12,206 nt of DNA, taken from contig CAMYED010000036.1 in the NCBI GenBank assembly GCA_947254595.1, positions 1-12,206 on the forward strand, given 5' to 3'. A model generated the notes under the pieces. It was not told where the DNA came from, did no database searches, and saw nothing but the letters and a program-made list of their open reading frames with translations. A program made the position numbers and the translations under genes. This document shows, one piece after another, positions 5,511-12,206 of the stretch. Source of the DNA: an uncultured Gardnerella sp. (lineage in GTDB: Bacteria; Actinomycetota; Actinomycetes; Actinomycetales; Bifidobacteriaceae). Numbering within the stretch: the stretch's first letter is position 1; the number at the start of each line of letters is the position of its first letter.

Positions 5511-5525
5511 CTCGCTAACAATATT
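5511..5525 (+). repeat. Right edge repeat of the DUF3800 insert
   Basis: CTCGCTAACAATATT is the partner of 4496-4510 (13 of 15 bases). Its last two bases overlap the sufS stop codon (TAA read on the minus strand, 5524-5526). Confidence 0.5.
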
Positions 5526-6930
5526 ATGCGCCAAAGTAGGCGCGAACGTGCGAGACTGCTTCAACAAGCGCGCGAGCTTCGTCAATTGTGTTGTAAACGC
5601 CAACGGAAGCGCGGTTCGAAGCATACACGCCAAAATGACGGTGAATCGGCTGAGCGCAATGATGCCCAACACGAATCGCAATGCCCTGAGCGTCCAAAAA
5701 CTGGCCAACATCATGCGGATGCACGCCTTCAACTTCAAAAGCGACCGTGCCAATTCGCTGACTCAAATCAGTCGGACCCAGAATGCGAACTCCCGGAATC
5801 TCACGCAATTTTAGCAATTCTGCAGCAATTTCCTGCTCATGCTCTGCAACTCGGTTCATGCCAATCGCGCGCAACCAATCCGCTGCAACGCCGGCTGCAA
5901 CCATTTGCGCAACCGGCTGAGTTCCAGCCTCAAAACGGTAAGGCGCATCCATGTATTGCGCCGGCTTGTTAAGCCACGCAAGCTCCACCATTGAGCCGCC
6001 AAAATTGGCCGGCGGAAGCGCGTCCAAAAGCTCGCGGCGACCATACAAGAATCCAACTCCCGTAGGACCGTACATTTTATGCGCACTAAAGGCTGCAAAA
6101 TCAACGTTTAACGCGTGAAAATCAACCGGAATATGCGGCACAGACTGGCATGCGTCGAGCACAAAAATCGCCCCGACTTCGTGAGCGCGCTTGCAAATCG
6201 GCGAAACGTCCGTAATAGCGCCAGTAACGTTGCTAATATGCGTAACTGCAACGATTTTCGTGCGTTCGTCAATAATAGTGCGCAAATAATCTGCATCCGT
6301 GCGCACGCGGCCGTCTTCTGTTACGTCAATCCAGCGAAGCTCCGCGCCCGTGCGAATCGCAAGCTCTTGGAATGGCAGCAAAACAGAGTGATGATCTGCG
6401 CGAGATACGACTATTACGTCGCCTTCGCGAAGAGCGAAATTTTTGCGGAAATCACGCTTAAAATCGGCAGAATCAACTAAATCAGCACTGTCAGCTAAAC
6501 CAACAGAATTAGCACCGTCTTTTTTGCAGATTTTTGCCTTCGCACTAGCGTTACCAATAGCAGTTGCGAGAAGATTAAGCGCACCTGTAGCCCCCGGAGT
6601 AACAATAATTTCCTCACTACCAGCATCCGCACACGCCCCAACAAGACGCGCAACCTTAGCACGCGCTTGTTCAAACGCAACCGTGGAAAGTGCAGCCAAC
6701 TCGTGCGCTCCCCTGTGAACTCCAGCGTTAATTGTTTCGTAAAACTCTTTTTCGGCGTCGATTACAAGCTGCGGCTTTTGCGAAGTCGCTGCAGAATCCA
6801 AGTAAATCAAGGGTTTTCCGTGCACAGTATCGTAAAGCGAAGTGCCGTGAACTGTGCGACGCAAAATCGGAAACTGCGCGCGCAAATCGCTAAATTCTCG
6901 CATAATATTTTCTTCAGTCACTGTAGTCAT
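5524..6930 (-). CDS. sufS: SufS cysteine desulfurase
   Basis: This is a 468-residue PLP-dependent class II cysteine desulfurase that takes sulfur from L-cysteine as an enzyme-bound persulfide and passes it to SufU. Seen: LIYLDSAATSQKP (41-53), INAGVHRGAHELA (67-79), ADHHS with His180/181, LDACQSVPH around Asp259, the PLP lysine in FSAHKMYGPTG (Lys285), FEAGTQP (333-339) and catalytic Cys425 in RVGHHCAQP. LDACQ replaces the more common VDGAQ. It is longer than the usual ~410-430 because of an insert at about 130-165 containing hexapeptide repeats (SVGLAD, SADLVD, SADFKR). Start: ATG at 6930, 12 bases after sufC. ATG at 6903 (MREFSDLR) with GAAG upstream is a real alternative and begins nearer the conserved region. 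Now cut off from sufU by the insert. Confidence 0.95.
   Translation of the reverse strand: MTTVTEENIMREFSDLRAQFPILRRTVHGTSLYDTVHGKPLIYLDSAATSQKPQLVIDAEKEFYETINAGVHRGAHELAALSTVAFEQARAKVARLVGACADAGSEEIIVTPGATGALNLLATAIGNASAKAKICKKDGANSVGLADSADLVDSADFKRDFRKNFALREGDVIVVSRADHHSVLLPFQELAIRTGAELRWIDVTEDGRVRTDADYLRTIIDERTKIVAVTHISNVTGAITDVSPICKRAHEVGAIFVLDACQSVPHIPVDFHALNVDFAAFSAHKMYGPTGVGFLYGRRELLDALPPANFGGSMVELAWLNKPAQYMDAPYRFEAGTQPVAQMVAAGVAADWLRAIGMNRVAEHEQEIAAELLKLREIPGVRILGPTDLSQRIGTVAFEVEGVHPHDVGQFLDAQGIAIRVGHHCAQPIHRHFGVYASNRASVGVYNTIDEARALVEAVSHVRAYFGA
6454..6507 (-). repeat. 18-bp in-frame repeat in sufS
   Basis: Three diverged 18-bp units encode SVGLAD, SADLVD and SADFKR in an insert between the conserved TPGATGALNL and ADHHS regions, away from the catalytic residues. 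Confidence 0.65.
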
Positions 6931-6942
6931 ACTAAACCGCTA

Positions 6943-7719
6943 TTAAGCCAGTGCCGACTCGGTTGCACCTTCCGGCAAATACTTGTCGTAGCCTTCTTCT
7001 TCCAGCTCATCCGCAAGCTCCGGTCCTGCAGTCTTTACAAAGTGACCTTGCGCAAAAACGTGCACGATATCCGGCTTAATATACTTGAGGATTCGCGTGT
7101 AATGCGTGACCATCATAATGCCCAAACCGGTGTTTTCTTTGGCGCGATTCACGCCTTCCGACACGATTCGAAGCGCGTCAACGTCGAGACCGGAATCAGT
7201 TTCGTCCAAAATCGCAAACTTTGGTTTCAAAAGCTCTAGTTGCAAAACTTCCGCGCGCTTCTTTTCTCCGCCGGAGAAGCCTTCGTTTACTGAGCGCGAC
7301 GCAAATTTTGGATCCATTCGAAGCTTTTTCATAGCCTCACTAAGTTCTTTCACCCAGCTTCTTAAAGATGGAGCTTTGCCTTCAACTTCGGTTTTTGCAG
7401 TGCGAAGGAAGTTTGTCATAGACACGCCCGGTACCTCTACTGGGTATTGCATTGCGAGGAACAGTCCGGCTTTTGCGCGCTCGTCAGGAGTCATTTTCAA
7501 AATATCTTCGCCGTCGAGAAGCACCTGGCCCGAATCGACCTCGTACTTTGGATGACCTGCCAAAGTGTAAGCAAGAGTAGACTTTCCAGATCCGTTAGGA
7601 CCCATAATTGCGTGCGTTTCGCCAGAATTAACAGTAAGATTTACGCCTTTTAAGATTTGCTTACGACCTTCTTTTGTTTCTACAGAAGCGTACAAATCTT
7701 TAATTTCCAAAGTTGACAT
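6943..7719 (-). CDS. sufC: SufC ATPase of the Fe-S assembly complex
   Basis: This is a 258-residue ABC-type cytosolic ATPase that drives the SufBC2D scaffold. Seen: Walker A GPNGSGKS (40-47), Q-loop region LAMQYPVEVPGVS (88-100), signature SGGEKKR (149-155) with the SufC-type flanks (NEGF/AEVLQLELL), Walker B FAILDETDSGLDVDA (168-182) and switch His206 in MVTHYTRIL. There is no membrane segment, as expected for a soluble ABC protein. The length is normal for the family. ATG at 7719 has AGGAG six bases upstream and follows the sufD stop by nine bases, so the two are co-transcribed. Confidence 0.97.
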   Translation of the reverse strand: MSTLEIKDLYASVETKEGRKQILKGVNLTVNSGETHAIMGPNGSGKSTLAYTLAGHPKYEVDSGQVLLDGEDILKMTPDERAKAGLFLAMQYPVEVPGVSMTNFLRTAKTEVEGKAPSLRSWVKELSEAMKKLRMDPKFASRSVNEGFSGGEKKRAEVLQLELLKPKFAILDETDSGLDVDALRIVSEGVNRAKENTGLGIMMVTHYTRILKYIKPDIVHVFAQGHFVKTAGPELADELEEEGYDKYLPEGATESALA

Positions 7720-7728
7720 GATTTTCTC

Positions 7729-8976
7729 CTATTCTTCCGTTCTTGCAAGACGGCGCTCAATCGCCTTCATTAAGTGATCAACAATTTCCGGAACGCCAAT
7801 TTCTTCAATCAGCTCGTTAAAGAATCCGCGCACAACAAGCTTTCTTGCCTCAATCTCACTAATTCCGCGCGATTGCAAGTAGAAAAGCTCTTCGTCGTCA
7901 AATCTACCAACCGAACTTGCGTGACCGGCACCAATAATATTGCCGTTTTCAATTTCCAAATTTGGCTCAGAATCAGCGATTGCGCCAGGAGTGAGCACCA
8001 AATTACGGTTCAACTCGTACGAATCCGTGCCAGGAGCTTCCGGCTTAATAAGCGCGTTTCCAACCCAAGTTGAATGAGCGCCCTTTCCTTCCAAAGCTCC
8101 CTTGTACACTACCCTGGACTTACATTCCGGATGATTGTGCACAACCATCGTGCGATGCTCAACATGCTCGCCCGGATCCACAAAATACATGCCAAGCATG
8201 TTCAAATCGCCCTGCTCGCCGCCAAAATCCTGATCCATGCGAATGCGCACAACATCTCCGCCAAGAGTGACCATCGTGTGACGAAGCGAAGCACCCTCGC
8301 CCACGTGAATACGCTGATTTCCAACGTGCTTGCTTCCAGAATCCCACTCTTGAATAAAGGTAGTAGAAACGTGCGCGTGCTTTCCTAGGATGATTTCCAC
8401 GCCTTCAGCAAGTTTTGCGCAGCCGGTATGTTCGATAATAATATCAGCATTCGAGCGAGAATCCGCTTCGATTACTAAGTGCAGCGCGTCAAGTGATTGT
8501 AAATTATTACCATTAATTTGCAATACGATTGGCTTTTTGATTTCGCCAGATACGTGAAGTACGTGCGCTTGTTTTGCTGCGTTCCATGCGACTGCAGCTG
8601 CGCGATCAGACGGCTTCATTTCGGTATGAGGTGCCTCGTTTTGCGGCTTTATTTGCAAACTTACGGAACCGACACTGCCAACGTAAGAATCATCCAACGC
8701 AGCTCCACCAACGCCTTCAAGCTTTACCTGAAGACTATTAGCCGGCTCAAAGCACTCGAAAAACTCGGAAATCAGCTCAACCGGAGTGTATCGCCAATCT
8801 TCCTGCTTGCGCGTTGGAATCGCAAAATCTTCCACGTTAAACGAGCGCACGGATTTGTCGGCGCTAGAAGGCATTGCTGCAGGAACAGCGTAAGGATCAT
8901 TAGGATCTGCTACAGGAATACTAATTTCTTTTTCAGCCATTTTATTGCCTAAATTCTTTTCCAAATCTTCGCTCAT
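7729..8976 (-). CDS. sufD: SufD scaffold subunit
   Basis: This is a 415-residue SufD, partner of SufB in the SufBC2D scaffold where clusters are built. Seen: the N-terminal TRKQEDWRYTP block (55-65), the beta-helix core with EWDSGSKHVGNQRI and EHRTMVVHNHPECKSRVVYKG, and the C-terminal GHASSVGRFDDEELFYLQSRGI, where His352 corresponds to the SufD histidine implicated in cluster formation or iron entry. The start codon overlaps the sufB stop by one base (TGATG), with GAAGGA in the sufB end as the likely ribosome site, so translation is coupled. A later ATG (MAEKEI, codon 13) is possible. There are no defects. Confidence 0.95.
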   Translation of the reverse strand: MSEDLEKNLGNKMAEKEISIPVADPNDPYAVPAAMPSSADKSVRSFNVEDFAIPTRKQEDWRYTPVELISEFFECFEPANSLQVKLEGVGGAALDDSYVGSVGSVSLQIKPQNEAPHTEMKPSDRAAAVAWNAAKQAHVLHVSGEIKKPIVLQINGNNLQSLDALHLVIEADSRSNADIIIEHTGCAKLAEGVEIILGKHAHVSTTFIQEWDSGSKHVGNQRIHVGEGASLRHTMVTLGGDVVRIRMDQDFGGEQGDLNMLGMYFVDPGEHVEHRTMVVHNHPECKSRVVYKGALEGKGAHSTWVGNALIKPEAPGTDSYELNRNLVLTPGAIADSEPNLEIENGNIIGAGHASSVGRFDDEELFYLQSRGISEIEARKLVVRGFFNELIEEIGVPEIVDHLMKAIERRLARTEE

Positions 8977-10532
8977 CAGCCCACGGATCCTTCCATTTGC
9001 AACTCAACTAAGCGATTAAGCTCAAGCGCGTACTCCATCGGCAGCTCGCGGCTAATCGGCTCCACAAAGCCGCGCACAATCATGCCCATAGCCTCTTTTT
9101 CTTCAAGACCGCGACTCATCAAATAGAAAAGCTGATCCTCAGAAACCTTGGAAACAGTGGCTTCGTGAGCCATCGAAACGTCGTCTTCACGCACGTCAAC
9201 ATGCGGATAAGTGTCGGACCTAGAAAAATCGTCAACAAGCAAAGCATCGCACACAACCGACGAACTTGAGCCATTCGCACCCTTAATAATCTTCACAAGA
9301 CCGCGGTAAGCAGAACGTCCACCGCCGCGCGAAATAGACTTCGCAACAATCGTAGAACTCGTGTGAGGTGCCAAATGAATCATCTTCGCACCAGTATCCT
9401 GGTACTGTCCGCGACCGGCAAAGCTCAAAGACATGGTTTCTGCTTTTGCGTAAGGCTCTGCAAGAATACAAGCAGGATATTTCATAGTAGCTTTAGAGCC
9501 AATGTTGCCGTCAACCCACTCCATTGTGCCGCCTTCGCGCACATAAGCTCGCTGAGTTACCAAGTTGTACACGTTGTTCGACCAGTTTTGCACGGTTGTG
9601 TAGCGCACGCGCGCATGCTTTTCTACAACGATTTCAACATTTGCAGCATGAAGCGAATCCGTGGAATAAATCGGAGCTGTGCAACCTTCAACATAATGCA
9701 CGTACGAGCCTTCGTCCGCAATAATCAGCGTGCGCTCAAACTGACCCATGTTCGGCGTATTAATTCTAAAGTAAGCCTGAAGTGGAATATCTACATGCAC
9801 GCCTTTTGGCACGTACACGAACGAACCGCCGCTCCAAGCGGCGGTGTTAAGAGCTGCAAACTTGTTGTCGTCAACAGGAATCACGGTTGCGAAATACTTT
9901 TTTACAAGCTCCGGATACTTTTGCACTGCCGTATCCGTGTCAACAAAAATAACGCCTTGAGCTGCCAAGTCTTCACGAATCGAATTGTAAATAACTTCCG
10001 ACTCGTACTGTGCTGCAACGCCTGAAACTAAGCGCTTTTTCTCCGCTTCCGGAATGCCGAGTCTATCGTAAGTTTTGCGAATATCTTCCGGCAAATCGTC
10101 CCAAGTTTTCGCTTGATCGTGAACCGGACGCACGTAATACTTAAAATCATCCGCATCAAAACCGCTTAAATCAACACCCCAATCCGGCATCGGCTTTTGC
10201 AAAAACGCGCGGTAACCTTGCAAACGAAGATTTAGCATCCATTCCGGCTCGTTTTTATCGGCAGAAATTGCGCGCACAACAGACTCGTCAATACCTTTCT
10301 TCGCAGCCTCGCCTGCAGCATCCGAATCATGCCAGCCGTAATTGTATTCACCAAATTCGGCAACAATCTGCTCGTCTTGGCGGATTTTCTCTTCGTTTAC
10401 GCGAGCGCGATCTGCCACATACTGACTCATTTCAACGTCTGCAGCTTTATTTTTTGCGGGATTACCATCGCTTGCCGCAACGCTTGTATCGTAAGTAACA
10501 CCAGTATCGCTTATATTGCTAGTATCGCTCAT
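8976..10532 (-). CDS. sufB: SufB scaffold subunit
   Basis: This is a 518-residue SufB and the first suf gene here, assembling nascent Fe-S clusters with SufC and SufD. Seen: YNYGWHDSD, PEWMLNLRLQGYRAF (96-110), VYVPKGVHVDIPLQAYFRIN (239-258), EGCTAPIYS, SSSSVVCDALLV with Cys428, and MAHEATVSKVSEDQLFYLMSRG with Glu457. Cys428 and Glu457 are 29 residues apart, as are Cys405 and Glu434 in the E. coli protein, which supports an active scaffold. An N-terminal extension (1-35) holds six-residue repeats (SDTSNI, SDTGVT, YDTSVA) before the conserved part. GGAGG lies 13 bases before ATG 10532, rather far. ATG at codon 35 (MSQYVADRA) is an alternative start. The actinobacterial repressor gene sufR often precedes sufB but is not present here. 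Confidence 0.96.
   Translation of the reverse strand: MSDTSNISDTGVTYDTSVAASDGNPAKNKAADVEMSQYVADRARVNEEKIRQDEQIVAEFGEYNYGWHDSDAAGEAAKKGIDESVVRAISADKNEPEWMLNLRLQGYRAFLQKPMPDWGVDLSGFDADDFKYYVRPVHDQAKTWDDLPEDIRKTYDRLGIPEAEKKRLVSGVAAQYESEVIYNSIREDLAAQGVIFVDTDTAVQKYPELVKKYFATVIPVDDNKFAALNTAAWSGGSFVYVPKGVHVDIPLQAYFRINTPNMGQFERTLIIADEGSYVHYVEGCTAPIYSTDSLHAANVEIVVEKHARVRYTTVQNWSNNVYNLVTQRAYVREGGTMEWVDGNIGSKATMKYPACILAEPYAKAETMSLSFAGRGQYQDTGAKMIHLAPHTSSTIVAKSISRGGGRSAYRGLVKIIKGANGSSSSVVCDALLVDDFSRSDTYPHVDVREDDVSMAHEATVSKVSEDQLFYLMSRGLEEKEAMGMIVRGFVEPISRELPMEYALELNRLVELQMEGSVG
10476..10529 (-). repeat. 18-bp in-frame repeat at the sufB N-terminus
   Basis: AGCGATACT recurs 18 bp apart on the minus strand, and codons 2-19 read as three related hexapeptides (SDTSNI, SDTGVT, YDTSVA), in a leader outside the conserved SufB fold. 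Confidence 0.6.
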
Positions 10533-10740
10533 AAAGCCTGTAACACCTCCATGCTAACGCATTGCCACGCTTCAGCTGCGCGGTACGTATCAATTAGCAA
10601 AAGCCGCTCCCCAAGCACTACTTTTGCGCTTTCCCCACTCAATTACCACCTATTTAAGGGTACCTCGTAATGCGATTTCTTGGTATAGCCGTGTTATAAA
10701 CAAAACGTAATGTTTCTCACAATCAAATAAAACGAAAACC
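10533..10740 (-). promoter_or_regulatory. suf operon leader and promoter region
   Basis: These 208 non-coding bases lie between array 3 and sufB. A weak candidate promoter on the minus strand is TTACGT, 17 bp, TATACC (about 10685-10713). A GGTACC palindrome and an imperfect inverted repeat around GCAAAAG/CTTTTGC (~10595-10635) are present. I could not recognise a SufR, IscR or iron-regulator site, or a known riboswitch. The suf promoter must lie here or inside the repeat array, since the pyrG terminator blocks read-through. Confidence 0.35.
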
Positions 10741-10930
10741 GATATTCCCTTTACAGCAGCGTAACGAAAATATCGCGCACAACCGCAAAAACAACATTCC
10801 CTACACAACAACGTAACGAAACTAACGCACACAAACCCAAAAACAACATTCCCTTTACACACGCGTAACGAAACTAACGCGCACAAACCCAAAAACAACA
10901 TTCCCTTTACACACGCGTACAGTTACTGCC
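10741..10930 (-). repeat. 52-bp tandem repeat array 3 (reverse orientation)
   Basis: On the + strand the heads GTAACGAAA begin at 10761, 10813 and 10865 and a diverged GTACAG at 10917, each exactly 52 bp apart. Reverse-complemented, the units align without gaps to arrays 1 and 2 over the head (CGTTAGTTTCGTTAC) and the GTAAAGGGAATGTTG block. The tail here is TTTTTGGGTTTGTGCG. The unit at 10741-10774 is a hairpin, GATATTCCCTTTAC/GTAACGAAAATATC. Confidence 0.9.
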
Positions 10931-10941
10931 GGAATCTCACT

Positions 10942-10982
10942 AAAAAAGCGGTAAAACTTAGGAAAACCAAGTTTTACCGCTT
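10942..10982 (-). terminator. pyrG rho-independent terminator
   Basis: AAGCGGTAAAACTT and AAGTTTTACCGCTT (10946-10982) form a perfect stem of about 14 pairs around a nine-base loop. On the minus strand TTTTTT follows. It lies about 50 bases past the pyrG stop and separates pyrG from the suf operon. Confidence 0.9.
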
Positions 10983-10990
10983 ATTTCTAT

Positions 10991-11033
10991 TTACTTAATT
11001 CTTAATTAAGCGCTACTTAAGTCTTAATTAAGC
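10991..11033. repeat. 22-bp tandem repeat with TTAATTAA cores after pyrG
   Basis: TTACTTAATTCTTAATTAAG and CTACTTAAGTCTTAATTAAG begin at 10991 and 11013. Each ends in the palindrome CTTAATTAAG. They lie between the pyrG stop and its terminator, so they are transcribed. Function unknown. Confidence 0.8.
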
Positions 11034-11034
11034 T

Positions 11035-12206
11035 TTACTTATCCGCCTTGCTGTTTTGAGCAGCCTCTTGATGCTCAAGAGCAGCAGCAACCAAGCCAGC
11101 AAACAGTGGATGAGGCTTAGTTGGGCGAGACTTAAACTCTGGATGAGCCTGAGTTGCAACGTAGAATGGGTGAACATCCTTAGGAAGCTCTACGAACTCA
11201 GTCAAATTACCGTCCGGGCTTTGGCCGCTAATACGCAAGCCGGCTTCACGCAAACGATCCTTATATGCAACGTTCACTTCGTAACGGTGACGGTGACGCT
11301 CAGTAACGTGCGTAGTGCCGTAAAGCTCAGCAACAATTGAGCCTTCCTCAAGCGTTGCAGGGTAAGAGCCGAGTCGCATTGTGTGACCCATATCTCCCTT
11401 ACCATCCACAATATCCTTCTGCTCCTCCATAGTCGCAATTACTGGATCGCCACAATCCTTCTCGAACTCAGTGGAATTAGCATCTTCAAGGCCAAGAACG
11501 TGACGAGCGTACTCAATAACCATGGACTGCAAGCCAAGGCAAAGACCAAGAGTTGGCAAACCATGCTCGCGAGCGTAACGAAGCGCGCCAATCTTACCTT
11601 CAATACCGCGAATACCAAAGCCGCCTGGAATAACCATGCCGTCCATTTGGTCAAGAGCTGCAGCCGCACCTTCTTGAGTTTCGCACTTATCTGCAGCAAC
11701 CCAACGCACGTTTACCTTAGCCCAGTTTGCAAAACCGCCAGCCTTAATAGCCTCAGTAACAGAAAGGTAAGCATCTGGCAAATCAATATACTTACCAACG
11801 ATTGCAATGTTTAGCTCATGCTTTGGATGATGCACGCGCTCAAGCAAATCTTCCCACTCGTTCCAATCAACATCGTGGAATGGAAGCTCAAGCTCACGCA
11901 CAACGTAAGCATCCAAGCCCTCGTTGAACAAAATCTTCGGCACATCGTAAATGCTTGGAGCGTCAACGCAGTTCACAACGCCTTCAGCATCAACATCGCA
12001 CATAAGCGAAATCTTATCTTTAATGCCTTGATTAAGAGGACGATCCGAACGCAAAACAAGCGCGTCTGGAGAAATGCCAAGCTGACGAAGCATCATCACA
12101 GAATGCTGAGTTGGCTTAGTTTTCAATTCGTGCGCAGCTGCAATATAAGGGACCAAAGAAACGTGCACAAACATGCAGTTTTCAGGACCTAAATCGCGAC
12201 GAACTT
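11035..12206 (-). CDS. pyrG: CTP synthase, C-terminal part (partial)
   Basis: About 389 C-terminal residues of PyrG, which makes CTP from UTP, ATP and glutamine, are present; the rest lies beyond the window. The frame stays open to the window edge and the upstream residues (VRRDLGPEN) fit the family, so the gene is cut by the window, not broken. Seen: end of the synthetase domain (SLVPYIAA...HELKTKPTQHSV; LRSDRPLNQGIKDKISLMCDV), then the class I glutamine amidotransferase domain with IAIVGKYIDLPDAYLSV, IPGGFGIRG, catalytic Cys in GLCLGLQ (codon at 11539-11541) and the His-Glu pair in AHPEFKSRP. It is followed by a strong terminator, so it is transcribed apart from suf. All visible catalytic residues are intact. 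Confidence 0.97.
   Translation of the reverse strand, partial: VRRDLGPENCMFVHVSLVPYIAAAHELKTKPTQHSVMMLRQLGISPDALVLRSDRPLNQGIKDKISLMCDVDAEGVVNCVDAPSIYDVPKILFNEGLDAYVVRELELPFHDVDWNEWEDLLERVHHPKHELNIAIVGKYIDLPDAYLSVTEAIKAGGFANWAKVNVRWVAADKCETQEGAAAALDQMDGMVIPGGFGIRGIEGKIGALRYAREHGLPTLGLCLGLQSMVIEYARHVLGLEDANSTEFEKDCGDPVIATMEEQKDIVDGKGDMGHTMRLGSYPATLEEGSIVAELYGTTHVTERHRHRYEVNVAYKDRLREAGLRISGQSPDGNLTEFVELPKDVHPFYVATQAHPEFKSRPTKPHPLFAGLVAAALEHQEAAQNSKADK

Larger units (their letters stand above)
4511..5525. mobile_element. AT-rich insert carrying DUF3800, splitting the suf operon
   Basis: About 1 kb, much more AT-rich than the flanking suf genes, lies between sufU and sufS. Its only convincing gene runs against the operon and has its own promoter. 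Imperfect 15-bp direct repeats bound it. No transposase, integrase or terminal inverted repeat is visible, so it is cargo moved by something else or by recombination. The mechanism is unknown. Confidence 0.6.

Noticed and set aside
5526..5972. 148-codon + strand frame opposite the sufS 3' end
   Set aside because: It is an Arg/Gln/His-rich shadow of sufS with no recognisable domain.
6667..7239. 190-codon + strand frame across the sufS-sufC junction
   Set aside because: It overlaps two certain genes on the other strand and shows no family motif.
9363..10025. 220-codon + strand frame opposite sufB
   Set aside because: It is fully contained in an unmistakable sufB and has high Cys/His/Arg content typical of antisense frames.
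10550..10620. T-box or other riboswitch before sufB, from TACCGCGCAGCTG
   Set aside because: No specifier loop, T-box core sequence or matched terminator/antiterminator pair could be found.
10650..10901. 83-codon minus frame rich in Cys/Phe/Val
   Set aside because: It is simply the 52-bp repeat array translated, and 52 is not a multiple of three, so the frame has no consistent repeat product.
1..12206. tRNA, rRNA or integrase genes that would explain the two insertions
   Set aside because: I saw no cloverleaf with a conserved T-arm, no rRNA sequence and no recombinase motifs on either strand.

Overview
The window looks like a chromosome segment of a bacterium in the Bifidobacteriaceae, probably a low-GC, Gardnerella-like member. 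This rests on three things: an actinobacterial SufB-D-C-S-U-T order placed directly downstream of pyrG, a SufU with the Bifidobacterium-type 'HQFNPTCGD' motif, and moderately AT-rich genes. No rRNA, tRNA or universal marker fixes the genus.

Layout, left to right. (1) 1-152: last ~49 codons of an unidentified + strand gene. (2) 138-2463: an accessory island. An abiEi-abiEii type IV toxin-antitoxin operon (minus strand, 574-2128) sits inside two nested pairs of direct repeats: an inner ~67-bp pair carrying an operator/terminator-like palindrome, and an outer ~101-bp pair that runs into arrays of a 52-bp tandem repeat. (3) 2477-3109: an eroded HAD-like phosphatase gene. (4) 3210-4471: sufT and sufU. 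(5) 4511-5525: a ~1-kb AT-rich insert carrying a DUF3800 gene in the opposite orientation, preceded by a promoter, a hairpin and a strong terminator (a candidate small structured RNA). It splits the suf operon between sufU and sufS. (6) 5524-10532: sufS, sufC, sufD and sufB, all minus strand and tightly spaced. (7) 10533-11034: the suf leader, a third 52-bp repeat array in reverse orientation, and the pyrG terminator. (8) 11035-12206: the C-terminal ~390 codons of pyrG (CTP synthase).

How the genes work together. SufB, SufD and SufC form the Fe-S scaffold and its ATPase. SufS takes sulfur from cysteine and SufU accepts it. SufT helps maturation or delivery. The operon order on the minus strand is sufB-sufD-sufC-sufS-[insert]-sufU-sufT. 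Joining the imperfect 15-bp repeats at the insert edges restores a short sufS-sufU junction with the sufU ribosome binding site intact, so the insert looks like a later arrival.

Most unusual: (a) a 52-bp-period repeat family at three intergenic sites in both orientations, some units being near-perfect hairpins with compensating base changes; (b) the DUF3800 module with its small RNA inside an essential-type operon; (c) nested direct repeats around the abiE operon; (d) in-frame 18-bp (six-residue) repeats in four nearby genes: sufB, sufS, sufU and the HAD gene.
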